Made by a program: the position numbers and the translations under genes. The notes beneath the pieces were generated by a model that saw nothing but the letters and a program-made list of their open reading frames with translations, had not been told where the DNA came from and made no database searches. Source: Chaunax sp. Z400 (Eukaryota > Chordata > Actinopteri > Lophiiformes > Chaunacidae). Taken from it: a stretch of 64,000 nt of DNA. The stretch's first letter is position 1; every line of letters starts with the position of its first letter. Positions 14,601 through 26,064 of the stretch are shown in pieces. The DNA is taken from assembly GCA_037577475.1 (NCBI GenBank), contig CM075184.1, positions 10,745,594 to 10,809,593 on the forward strand, given 5' to 3'.

Positions 14601-15053
14601 TGTCAGTGATTTATGAATAAATACATAGTGAAGATGTGTGGAAAGAGACACAAAGGGAAACAAAGCTGGAATTTCAAAATGACCCTCAAAATAAAGGAAT
14701 GAATTGGTATTTAGTGTTATTTTTGCCATTAAAACTTTTTTTTTTTGGCTTGGCGGGATTTTTCATTGACTCACATCTATAGGTGGAACCCTACAAATTA
14801 CTTATCTGGTATGAATAAGACAAAAATGACATTCCAATCAATTACTGACTTGAACAATCTGTTGTTACAACGTTTCACAGCGAGATCACAGTGTACATTT
14901 TTAGAGCTGTCATTCCTACTAATAATCACCTGTTTGTTTGTTTTTTTTATAAATCAGGAGTCTGTCCTCCATGTTTGGTTGTGTATCATTGCATGATGAA
15001 CCGATGGGTCACTTACTGACTTGCACCCTCCCTTATTTTTCTTCCCATTCCAG
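8681..15053. other. Non-coding, probable itfg1 intron upstream of exon A
   Basis: I scanned for the ITFG1 exon that should precede 15054 (the segment ending HAFIDLTEDFTA in human) and did not find it. The region is AT-rich and holds a possible short retroelement at 9596-9760, several A/T homopolymer runs and a purine-rich patch at 12410-12535. The intron acceptor is at 15051-15053. Confidence 0.6.
9596..9760 (+). mobile_element. Possible short non-LTR retroelement remnant
   Basis: It starts with AAGATGGCGGTGTGCA, a typical LINE 5' start, and ends within 160 bp with TTTCATTGTAAATCTACAA and TGACAAATAAAG, a typical LINE or SINE 3' end. That suggests an internally deleted or half-LINE element. 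No target duplication was established. Confidence 0.4.
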
Positions 15054-15103
15054 ATTTGTTCCTGACAACTAAAGGGCCAAAGTTTGAGACTTGGATCAAT
15101 AAG
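15054..15103 (+). CDS. itfg1: itfg1 internal exon A (FG-GAP ectodomain segment)
   Basis: This 50-nt exon is bounded by a CAG acceptor at 15051-15053 and a GTAATA donor at 15104. With one base (G) borrowed from the preceding exon it reads DLFLTTKGPKFETWINK. The DLFLTT start matches the FTADLFLTT segment of vertebrate ITFG1 as I remember it, and the end runs in frame into the next exon (WINK then DGNF, compared with WENLDGNF in mammals). ITFG1 is a single-pass type I membrane protein with a large FG-GAP beta-propeller ectodomain, known as T-cell immunomodulatory protein and as the adhesion-linked LINKIN. An exon this short is convincing only because phase, order and strand agree with the three downstream exons. 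The preceding exon was not found in the first 15 kb. Confidence 0.88.
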
Positions 15104-15392
15104 GTAATAAGCCTCTTTTTTGTAAAATGTGTATTGGCAAATGTGTCTGTATTCTCCAGGTGATTATCTTTGCACTGCAAAAACATACTTAATGAAAACA
15201 TGTCTGTCAATTTTTCTTTTTTTCTTTTTTTTTTAATGTTTGGAGGTGTATGTAAGTTAAACTACATAGACACTTATGGCACAGAAGTGCAGAATATTAA
15301 GCTTGGACTTACCCACACTAATGCAAAAAACATTGTGGAAGTACTACACTATAAATGATTATATGATCATATATATTTATTGTATTATTATA

Positions 15393-15394
<2 letters not shown>

Positions 15395-15423
<29 letters not shown>
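15395..15423. repeat. (AT)n microsatellite
   Basis: About 14 uninterrupted AT dinucleotides, embedded in a longer AT-rich stretch from 15355. Confidence 0.95.
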
Positions 15424-15426
<3 letters not shown>

Positions 15427-16844
15427 GATGATATAAATGATCATTTGAATTTACTGTCTCAAAAGCAGTTGTTAGCCTGCACATACCTAAATTAAATGCT
15501 ATTGCACTGTATTTAATATAGATTTAGTATATAAGCCATAATCATGTGGTGCTGCATTTTTTAATCTTTGAAAGTGTAGAACTAATCTTAGGGGAAATTT
15601 GTGTAAAATGGCAATAAATAACTGTTACCTGAAGTTTATGACATTAAACAATGATAAAACGATGACTTTCTAGCTGAAATCAAAACAGCATTTCTCTACT
15701 TTTAAGGTGCATGTCTAGATTTACAACCCTCATCATCTCAGCCACTGTTGGCCATTAACAAGGGACCTTAAATATTTTCCATCACAGACATATTGTGTGT
15801 CCTGCATATGAACCATGTCCAGTATGTCCACCATCAGTGCAAAAAAGACGAGCTGAAATACAACAAATAAGCTCTGAATTTGAGGAGAAAGTAGCTTAAT
15901 ACTTAATACTTGAAATTATCTTTCCATGCAGTAAGATGATTTGACTTGTAAAGAAATCTTAAAATAAGTAGGTTATTTTAAAAATAAGTAGGCTAAGATT
16001 TTAAAAAATCAACTCGTAAATAACTCAAAAAAACTAATAAAAATAATTAATCTCATGTCTCCAGATCTAAGATTTTGAATCTTGGCAAGTACAGAACAAT
16101 TTGCACTGATGAGGAAGATTGCGTGTGCCTTTGTTAAGAGCAACCAAAGTTCTTTACCTTGTGAGCACAGAGCGATGACCCACACAACACCCCTCTGTTC
16201 ATGTCCTTTTGATGCAACAAACAGATCTGCAAAGCTTTGGTGGGATTGGTGGTGCAGAGTCGTTGGCAGTTCTGCAGGACTAGTTGATATTCAGGAAGAG
16301 CAGAGAAGGAAGACTGTGGCTCTGGGTTTTGTTGAAGGGGCCTATTTGAAATTCAGCAGGTCGAGGCACAAGGCGAACAGTAGTCTGCGTTATCACAGAG
16401 GAGGGGGGAAGGGGAGGAGGCAACGAAGAAGAGAGAAACAGAAAAAGGTTGAAGGATTTTCTAGTGAAGGAAGGTGTGTAAGGCTAGAGAGAGAGACCAA
16501 GCTGCAGCAAAATGTAGTAAATAAACTGCCTAGCCCAAAAGGAGTAGCATGAGAGTCGACTGACGGGAAAGTTGATCCAGTGAAAGGATGAATCAAGGGA
16601 ATTTTCAGAGGAAATATGAATTTCAAAACTCTTTTTTTTTATTATCCCCACCTAGGTCGTGTTTTCAGCCATTTTGTTGTCTGTTTAGTCAGAAACATGT
16701 TTGATGGAAAGCTAAGCCCACAGGCCAAAGAGAAGGTGTTCAGTTGTTCAGCTATGCTAGTGGCATGGTTTGAAGGACAGCAATGTCAATCTGTGGGTTG
16801 GTTGCTCCAGTGCTTTGGTCCTGACTGAATATCTCATTTGATGA

Positions 16845-17125
16845 CTTTTGCTTGACATTTTGTGCAGACATTCACGTCCCTCTATCCCCTCACCGTAAGG
16901 TTAGCATTTTTAGTTTTAATCGAAATATCTCAGCAACCATTGGACGGATCGTCATGAAATTTGGTACAGACATTCATGGTACCTGGATAATCACTTATAA
17001 AAACGGTCCTTTATTCTCAAGCTGTTGCTCAAAGTTTGTTCATCCACTGTTTTGGTATTTTACCACACACATGTAAAGCTCATAATGTTCCCAACAGCCT
17101 CAGCCATACTTCGGGTTTATTGCTA
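16845..17125 (+). repeat. Old teleost dispersed repeat
   Basis: It contains AAATATCTCAGCAACCATTG then CATGAAATTTGGTACAGACA and, downstream, GCTAATATGCTAATGG. These phrases recur in many fish introns as I remember them. No coding potential; family name not assigned. Confidence 0.6.
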
Positions 17126-17714
17126 ATATGCTAATGGTACAGGGTAAAGTCGTTATCTCATTCAGGAGAACCAGGTCCAGACATACTCTAGAGGTGTCCT
17201 TTCATACACATAACACACAACAGGACACTGTCAGTGTCAGACGTGTCACACCACTGAATATATTCCATCTGTTTTTAGGCGAGGAGTGGCTTGGTTAGAT
17301 CTTGCAGTAGGAGGACTCATCTGTAATGATGACCCTTAATGTTGATATTCATACTACTTGTATTTGTGCATACTGACAGAGAAAGATAGCGATATACAGG
17401 CAAGCAGAAAAGAAGATGAAGTAGCTACACTCCATACACCGTCATCAACTGGATCAACACGCCAACCTGGTCACACTCAATTATTTGCTCAATCAGACAT
17501 TAGACATCAGACATGTACGATTAAAATGATTCGGACCTTTGCGTCTACACTTACAGCTTGTCTGGGTAATGCCCGCTGAAGTTCGGGGTAGCAGAGCATG
17601 TGTGAATACGGCTTATAATACTAAGCGTATACCTGCCCAATATTCTCATTTAGTTCTCTTCTCGGACCAGGTGTTTCAATCCCTCGATAGCTGCACTATT
17701 CTAATGGCACCTGA

Positions 17715-17785
17715 GCTTGTGGGTGGGAGACGGTGGAGCCGGGGGCGTGGCCGGGAGCGTGGCTGGGAGTGGGGGCCTGTTGGGG
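17715..17785 (+). other. G-rich patch with CACCC/GC-box-like motifs
   Basis: Imperfect short repeats of GGGxGCGTGGC (GGGGGCGTGGCC, then GGGAGCGTGGCT) followed by GGGAGTGGGGG. It has at least four runs of three or more Gs within about 60 bases, so a G-quadruplex is possible on the + strand and in the intronic RNA. Sp/KLF-type binding is plausible. No CpG island or transcript start is evident. Confidence 0.45.
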
Positions 17786-19326
17786 GTGGTTGCTTCCTCT
17801 GGATGCATTGGCCCAACCAAGTGTTTTGGCCTTTATCCTCAATGCTCTTTGGTTGGCAGGTGGATTGTTCAGGCTGTCCCTGCCGCCCCCAGTAGTGTTT
17901 TAGAATGCTGACAGAAGTCTTGTTTAATAGATTTTACATCAGAATATATAGCAAAACAGGATGTTTTTATTTTATCTAGAACCAAGCAACATGGAAAAAA
18001 GATCATAAAAAAAATCATGCATCACTGTCTAACTTTATAATTTGATGCAGATCTGTCTCCAGACACAGACTAAAAAGTTCAAATGATTTTCTATTATTCA
18101 AAATAATAAGTTAATGCAGTATCAGCAAAGGTCTACCCTTTCAGATTGGTTGTTGTTTCAACCACAAGCCTTTGTTTATCTCCCATAAGGCATCGGAGAA
18201 AATACAGAATTAGCTTGTGGATGACAATTTGAGTAGTTTTGCCTCAGTAAATATAGGGAGTCATTTGACATCAAGCATCTGTTTTATCTGTATAAGGAAC
18301 CAGAATATATGTTCTGAAGCTCACAGCAAGCCTGGTAGATAAAGTGTAATCATTTCAATAGCTTATGTTGTTCTCCCTGACTGTGTGCAAAGTCATGTTT
18401 TGTTTTGCTTTGTCATTTTGTTTCTCATAATTAATTTGTCATCATGTCATCTTTAATTACTTTGAAGGAAGGGCCAGAGTCTCATTCATTGTAATCTTGT
18501 AATTTTATACAATCTGCCAACAGCCAAATGATTGATAAAGATTCATTGCTTGGTGAAGTGGATCTTTTTAAGTGCTGTTTGAACAGTGTGTGGAGGCAGG
18601 ATTCTGGGAGCAAGACAAAGTGAACACACACCATCTGTGACAGACAGAATGAGTTTGAGTCTTGTCAGTAAAAATCAGGACCTCTGCGGTGCACTTGTGT
18701 CACTACATCTCACTCTCTCTTCAGTTCATGAAAAAGACAAAAATCTTCCTGTTCATGTTTGCTTTCTCTTTTCCTCTTTCTTTGAATGCACAAACAATTG
18801 CTCTCATCCACACACACTTGAGAAAAATTCTAACAAAAAAATACAGTTCACCTTAAGGCATATGGCTGACATGGAGACACACAACCACAAATACACACAA
18901 TAAACAAAAATATATATTGACAAACACTGCCATTTCCCAGCATCCTCTGAGCATTAGACCCATGTTAAATCCCACTGCGGTCTTCGGTTCAATGCAGCTA
19001 CATCTACCGGTCACAGGTCAGCACACTCCTCTTTCTGCACCACTCTGTTTTAATTACATTTTTCTGTTTTCTCACTTTATCCTCTCCTCTCATTCTCTTT
19101 TCCTCTGATTACACAATAGAAGGCAGTCACCAAGACAAGGTTGTTTGAGCGACAAGCTGGATCAAGAGATGATTAAACAGAGGTTGTTTTCAAGTAAAGC
19201 CAGGCGGTAATTTTCTATCCTTAACGGCTGAAAATATAGTTCATTGGTTCAATTATTTGAACGTAAATACACTGCAGTAAGCTACATAAACATGCATGTG
19301 TTTTGTTTTTCAGTATATCTATTTAG

Positions 19327-20268
19327 CTGGGGTTACTAAGTGGAAGAACATAACAGGAAGAAACATAGGCCCCTAATATTAGAAGTATTGGTAACTTTTG
19401 TCATCAAAGGGATTGGCAAGATTGCACTTACCTAGATGTAGGGTCGGCACACGTTGAATGGTGAAGTGACTTCTATATCATTACACACACACACAATAAG
19501 TGGTTATTTAGTGAGATAGGGGTTAATTTGACTGGAAACCTCAACCTTGTATGATGTACACAAGTGCTCTATTTTGTCAGGGATGGATGAGAGACAGACA
19601 TGTCGCTCCTGGTCTACAGCCCTCAGTCACTCCCTGTACTTGATCTTGATTTGAGTTAGGCTTGAAAAGCTCAGTTTGCAAAAACACGTCATAAGAATGG
19701 AAGCAGAATTGCAATAGCGCTACTTGAAACTGATGGGTACTCCTTTGTCCAAAGCCAAGTCTTGAGCGTTCCACTGCACATGAACTCCATGGGTCACAGA
19801 ACGAGTCAAACTGCATGAAAGACTAAAGAAAAAGAGTAATTACATCTGTGGTCGAGAATTTCCAAATGCTGAGAGATATAAGGCCACAAAGTGTGCTGCT
19901 GTTTGAATGTTGACTGCACAAAAGAAACATGTGAAGCCTGTCCTGTTCCACAAAGGAACTAGAAGCCATGTCTTTTGTTAGACGAGGTAAGAAGCCTTTC
20001 TTCTCTGCCTTGCATTGTAGCGTTCAGGTCAGTGAGGTGCCTAAAAATGTTGGCCATGAGTACGTGAGTGTTGCTCATCATTGAGCATCTGCAATCAACT
20101 CTGCATATGCAGAATTTTCTTCTACTTCGTCTTCTCAACAGACGACACCCCAGGGTGCCACAGCAACCCCGGTTGAGAAAGTCAGGGTTAGATTTTGGGG
20201 CCTGAGACCTCAACAGGGAAGGAGGGTTGACTTACTGGACCTCTTGCATTTTTAGTTGAATACCCCTG
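19327..20268 (-). mobile_element. Decayed hAT DNA transposon with transposase remnants
   Basis: The element reads on the minus strand. From 20213 downward the frame gives HVLMANIFRHLTDLNATMQG, which resembles the IFxHLNxLNxxLQGK motif of Charlie-type hAT transposases (the GTF2IRD2-like group). Nearer 19640 the phrase LSFSSLTQIKIKYRE resembles the hAT C-terminal dimerisation segment. Frameshifts and stops break the frame repeatedly. The right end, GTTGAATACCCCTG at 20255-20268, is identical to the right terminus of the MITE at 51428, and the left end CTGGGGTTACTAA aligns with the MITE's CAGGGGTCACCAA. Flanking octamers (CTATTTAG and CTTTACAG) are only a weak duplication. Confidence 0.75.
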
Positions 20269-20960
20269 CTTTACAGCATCACATACAAAGAAATGTTCAC
20301 TTTCAAATCTGCCCACATTTACAGTCAATATAAGATAAGAGTCATATTACTCTAATCTGAACTGTAAACATATTCTTTGTTCATAAGTGGATCAACTTTA
20401 TTTGATAGTCACAGAATCCTAATTTACTATGTTCCACATGTGATTTCAATTGAAATCAACCCATAGACGTTAAGCATCTTTTGACTCGGTCTAGCAGCCT
20501 GGTGCAGCTGTCTTACTTTTCTTATTTGATTTAAAAATGAATTACAAATTCTAAATCTATGTTTACAAGATAAGTCTATAGTGTGTGCGAGCTCTGCACT
20601 TCTTGGGTGCTGCGCTGGCCTCACAGACGAGTTCCAGCTTTTTGTTCCGTCAACTTTGTGAGAGTCACCTGCCACTTCTCTTGCAGTCAAATGTCTTTTA
20701 CTGCTTCAACTACACAATGTCAACCCATCGCCTTATTTGACAAGGAATGTGTGTGTTTATGTGTGTAATGTGTGTGCCGGGAGTGATGTGAACAATCAAA
20801 ACAAGACCTGTAATCCTGTGATCTTCACACATCAATCAACTATTCTCACACTGTCACACACACACAGTTTTAATCATGACATCTTGCAATCAGGCGACCA
20901 GACAATCAACCAAGATCTCATCCTCAATGCAGAGAGAGTTAACAGCCTGCTGCCACATGC

Positions 20961-20965
20961 CACAC

Positions 20966-21016
<51 letters not shown>

Positions 21017-21034
21017 TGTGTGTGTGTGTGTGTG
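20961..21034. repeat. (CA)n followed by (TG)n, self-complementary
   Basis: A CA tract (20961-21013, one G interruption) runs through a short CGTC centre into a TG tract (about 21016-21034). The two halves are complementary, forming a potential hairpin or cruciform as well as Z-DNA. Open frames here are artefacts. Confidence 0.9.
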
Positions 21035-22691
21035 CATGTGTGTGAATGTACGATTGAAAGCTTTTGATCTAACTGACATTTAAAGAGATCTGCATCAAAG
21101 GGTTTCATTTTCTTTTGCACTGGTCAATTGAACACACACAAGCGTTGAGAAAAGCAGAAAGTGTTTACTTTTTGGCATACATTTAAAGTTATATCCTAGC
21201 ATCTCAGTATAATTGTAAAGACAGAATCATTGCATTGAACTCAAAACAGGACACAGAGTGTGGCATTGAAATGCTTTGAATGTGCGTTGCTGGAAGGTTT
21301 CTTTGTACAATGGTTCTACAGCGGTTATAGAACCAGCAATTCTTTACAAATTGAAACAAATAGTAAATGAATTCATGAATGACAGCCTGAACCTTTGGCT
21401 AATGGACTTCTTGGTGCATTTGCTGTAACAAAACCAAAGTAAGTGCCATTATGTTCCTCACGTCATTCAAAGCTTCAAACATAATTATAATAATTAATCT
21501 CTAAAAATGCAACTTGTGCACCGTGACTAATTGAAACTGAATGTATTACTGGGCTTCATTTACTGATTGCCTGTGCCCCACACAGCATAAAACAAACAAC
21601 ACACCTGCAGATCTCTTAGCGTTTCAGGAGACATCATGTGTTCAGCTCAAAGGCCTTCTAACCTCAGTGGGATGCTGCGGTTTTATACATGCATTCATGT
21701 CAACACAACAAATAAATGACCATTTGATGCAATTAAAACTTTTTTTTTCTGTGAATCAATCAAATCAATCATTTTTCTGGTGCTAATCTACTTCAAATTA
21801 CTACTGCAATAGTTACTGCAGTTTTCATTCAGTGTGCACACTTTTAAGGGAATGTATTCTCACGGTTGGGTATTGCGGTGAATTTTCTTTTGACATTATA
21901 TCCATTTAAAATGGAGAAAATGCTTCATGTATTTACTTTATATATTTTTTATAATGCTTTATGATTAACTTGTCAAAATAACAACAACGGTGATTTTTTA
22001 ATACTTCTCAGTTTAACGAAACTTTATATTAAAATAAAGAATTCTTGAATTGAGCTTATGAGTAATTTGCTTATAACCTTGTAAGTTTTAAGGCGACTCA
22101 ATACTAGCTCTGCTTTCAACAGAGTATGACAGCAGAAACAACACAGAGAATATCCTACTGCTGTCAACACAAATACTGCCTCTGATCTCTTCCTCAGATA
22201 CAATTCAAAACCATGGTTTCAACTGGTTTACAAGTAAACATTAGTTAGCTGAATAACTAATAACTAATTAGTTACTTAATGACTTATGAGTTCTAAATTA
22301 ACTTGATGCTGTTTAACATAATATCACATTAGACATGATTATTTTAGCAGGTTTAAGATCTGATATTAATTTACTTACTGTACTTGTTCTGCAGATTTGA
22401 GACTTATAACTTCTATCTTGGTCTCGTTGTACATATGTGGTGTTATTAGAAGAATTGAATTAGAATTAGAATTCTTTCCTGCTTGGCATTATGCATTTGT
22501 GGTCCAGTGCATTGTTAAGATCTCAGAATTGACATGTCACATTTGATGTTCCACCTGGTAAGTTCACTTCCGTCTTGCAGCTTTTGCAAACTGCCATGAT
22601 TTTATCAACTTTACCGTCCTTAATGAACTTTAAACCAGACAGTTGCCTCATACTAGATTTTGCCCGTGTGTTTGTCACGGGTCATCATGAG

Positions 22692-22786
22692 TAATTGTCA
22701 AAGAAAGTACCCATTGATCATCGTAATGGCCGCCTCATAGTCTCCCACTTCATCCAAAGACATTCATATTAGGAGACTGATGAATA
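22692..22786 (+). repeat. Left arm of a ~95-bp inverted repeat
   Basis: It is complementary to 23465-23566 at roughly 90% identity, with one indel of about 5 bp. A shared block is AAGAAAGTACCCATTGATCA followed by TCGTAATGG. The arms are separated by about 680 bp of unrelated AT-rich sequence. This could be the terminal inverted repeats of a non-autonomous DNA transposon or an inverted duplication. Confidence 0.85.
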
Positions 22787-23464
22787 AACCTGTTAAAATA
22801 ATCATGTCAAAATGCATGAATGAGCAAAGAGGGAAATTACTCAGTGTTTAACAAAGATTTCCAAACGTATGTCAATATCATGAATACATAACTTTTGGGG
22901 AATAGACAACTTAGACAAGTTTTTCTAATGTACTGGTTTTCGTGAAATGTAACATAATACCTATTGACCAGTAAGTCGTACTGATGTAATACTGGTATAC
23001 TGGTTTTATCACACTCCCTAAATTATTAGCAGACAGTGAAAATAAAGTCCTTATTATGACCCTCAAAAATAATGACTTCATTCACTTACAGTATCAGCTT
23101 GAATTCAACTTGTGCAGTGGCCTCACTGTAGATGTTCAAAAACATTTACATGCAAAAAAATCATGACATTTTCAATAACTATTGACGTAGTAATTGTACA
23201 GTTTTGTAGTTTAAGTTTATTGGTCAAGATTATTTCCCTTCCTACTTATATTGCATAAGAGATTTCCCCCCAGAAAACAATCCAGATTATGAAAGCATTT
23301 ACCGGTACGTGGCCTGTTATTTTCTAGTCCTTTGTGCCACAGTCAAAGATTAATAGTCTTGCAGAAGCCTCATTCAGATGTCAAAATATTGATATACTAA
23401 CTGACCAACAGAGAACTTCATGCCACACCGTCATATATCTACAAGATCATCACGCTGGCAGCAC

Positions 23465-23566
23465 TATTCATTAGTCTCCTAATGTAAACGTCTTTGGGTG
23501 TAGTGGGAGGCAGTGAGTATGAGGCTGCCATTACGATGATCAATGGGTACTTTCTTTGACAATTGT
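23465..23566 (-). repeat. Right arm of a ~95-bp inverted repeat
   Basis: Reverse complement of 22692-22786. The block CCATTACGATGATCAATGGG followed by TACTTTCTTTGACAATT is exact apart from the outer end. CATGA occurs just outside both arms (about 22686-22690 and 23571-23575), which could be a short target duplication. Confidence 0.85.
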
Positions 23567-25976
23567 CTGCATGAATTAAACCAAAAACACCTCCAGAGGG
23601 ATAAACAAATTGTATTTGGCATTTCAGAACTCCCCTCTAAAAAAAAACCTTCTTTTACTTGCCTACTCTGTGCTTTGGGCCTCTACAGTCTAGATAATAT
23701 CAACCCACAAATGGCCCAGTAAGCCCTTTTCACTGAAGTAGACTGAATGTTACAGTAGATAAACCACAGGTGAAAACAATAAAGTGAATGACTCCAATGA
23801 ATTCCATTTAGCTGCTTCAGTTTCAGGGTCGTGGTATTGTGCATGCTGGCTTACGGTCATGTTGTCAAATGTTATTAGCAACACTTGTCCTTTTACTCCT
23901 ATGATGAGACAAAATATCTGCTGCGCCTAATATTAAGTTGTAAATGGATGTTGTGTTCTTTCTAAAAATCAAGTTACTTTAATAACTCATGGTCTAGTCT
24001 CAGTCATGACAATGTTTTTTTATCCTTCCTACCATAGTGTCATTTAACTCACACTTCTGCCAGCGGCCAATATCTAACTCTTAAAATGATGTGTCAGTAA
24101 GCTGTTTGGACTCACAGTCCAGTTCATTTTATTAGTATTCTATTCAAGAAACGGCCCACTGTGCAAAAAATATAATGATGTGCTTCCTGATTTGAAAGTT
24201 TTGCAACAATCTTTGGAAAAGAGACAAGCACTTCCTTCTGCTATGGAATAGGAGTAAGTATTGGCAACATTTCAGTCTTGTGTTGTTGTTGAATTTTCCT
24301 CCACGCAGAAAATCAATATGGCGGGTGTGTTATGTCAGTATTGCAGGATTTCACCTAATGCTGTTGTGCAGAGGAAGCAACAATTATTGAATTGAAAATG
24401 TTGTTCATTTCTGCACTGGTGTTCAACCATAACAAGCTCCAATGTCAAATATTGTTTTTCATATTCATACTTCCTCTCTATTCCTTTTCTTCATACTTCT
24501 GCTACATTTCACTCAGAAGACGTGGTAGAATTTTAGCCCCAATGAATTTCAGTGAATTTGTTGCTTTAATCTCTAATAGTTTTAAATCATTGTAGTTGAT
24601 TAATGACAGATTTTTACAGAATTTGACTGTTTTTCCTTACCTCACAATTCATTGTCATTAACTTGAGTAAATGTAATAAATGTAGAATTTTATGTGGAAA
24701 ATGTCAACCAAACAATAAATATAGTCAAAACATCATGTAGATATTTGGCAGTTTATACATTGAATCAATATTTGACTCACACACATTATTCACTAGAATG
24801 TAACCACAAATACAAACCCCTCATATTCAATATTCATACATAATGTATATGTTGCTCTCTCTGACTCAGTCATTGTGTTTTTATTCCCTCTTCTCATGAA
24901 TCAGTAACGTTAATATCAGCAGGCAACAGTTTCCACTGCACAGAATCACATCTGCTGCTACATCTGCACACACACACAAAACCACACACAACCACACACA
25001 CACACATCTTGCCCTCTGTAAAGTGCACCACTCACCAGTAGGATTTGATGCTTGTCAACCCACCTACTCCTATTGTTTTCTACACAAGCGCATACTGTAT
25101 CAGCTTCAATAAAATGTCAGTACATCTGAGATCATGTGTTGTGTCCAAAAATGCTGCAGCTCTACCTCTCATCTGAAAATCAGCAATCCCTCCTGCTTCC
25201 TCTGTCAGTTCAGTCTATTGTGTGCTGTGATGGTCAAATGGCATGTGTGTACAGTACCTGTAATGTTGCCATTAATTGATTGCTTGAAAAATTATTTTGC
25301 AGATTAATCAATAAAATTCAGTCACACTCACTCTGCGGTAACAAAAGAGTGGACCCCAGTGCTCCCACAACAATTTTTAAAAATTTTTTATTTCATTGTT
25401 ATTATTTACCACTTAAACTATTCAGATGTACGTATTTTTAGAATTTCATATTTTATAGCTTTTCTTTCAAATTGTAAATTATATGGATACTTGCTTTCTC
25501 AGAAAATAAATCTAATTTTATGTGAACAAATGTATTGTGTGTATATGTATTTATATTTTATAACCTTATTGCCTATCCTTATCCTTTAGTGTGTACTCAG
25601 ATTTATCCTAAATTTTGTTTGACGATCCGACACAGTTTAGTTTGAGATACACACAAAAATAGAAGAAACCAGAAGCAGGTCCAATTCTTTTTCACAGCAC
25701 TGTTCTTCCATGTGTCCTGTGTGCCCACTTATCTGTGGTCTTCTTTAAAAGGCACTCTAATCCTTGGTTCTGTATGGAAAAAGGGCACAACCATTATGTC
25801 AGTCATATACCTATTCTCTGTTTCCATGACATTATACTGGTAAATTTCAGTAATAGTAGACATGAGTCTACGGATAAAAAAGGAGCCCACTCTCCAACAG
25901 TTGCAGTATGTATGAGCATTTATGAAACTACATGATCCTCCCTCTCCCTTCTTTTCTGTCTCTGTCGTTCTCCCAG

Positions 25977-26064
25977 GACGGAAACTTTACCAAGGCTGAA
26001 GTCATGCCAGCAGAACCACCATCACCAGTCAAGATTGTGGGACAGTCCTCCTTTGTCGACTTTG
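25977..26064 (+). CDS. itfg1: itfg1 internal exon B, ending inside a calcium loop
   Basis: This 88-nt exon follows a strong pyrimidine tract and a CCCAG acceptor, and it is followed by the donor GTGAGA. It encodes 29 codons starting DGNFTKAEVMPAEPP and ending VKIVGQSSFVDF, plus one base of a split codon. The VGQSxFxDF core matches ITFG1 (human VVGQSAFADF, from memory) and is the start of an FG-GAP blade. The split G joins AT of the next exon to make Asp, so the DFDGDGHQD calcium loop is built across the splice junction. Reading on past the donor would give a short frame ending GENDRDF, which destroys the loop; that supports splicing at 26064. Confidence 0.95.

Larger units (their letters stand above)
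15104..25976 (+). other. itfg1: itfg1 intron between exons A and B
   Basis: Intron of 10,873 bp, GT at 15104 and AG at 25975-25976, phase 0 (between Lys and Asp codons). It contains an (AT)n run, an old dispersed repeat at 16845-17125, a G-rich patch at 17715-17785, a hAT copy at 19327-20268, a CA/TG tract at 20961-21034, and paired inverted arms at 22692-23566. The stretches 15424-16844, 17126-19326, 20269-22691 and 23567-25976 otherwise show nothing recognisable. Confidence 0.88.

Noticed and set aside
16082..16552. 156-codon open frame as a gene
   Set aside because: No recognisable domain; the C-terminal half is a translated purine-rich tract and there is no splice or start context.
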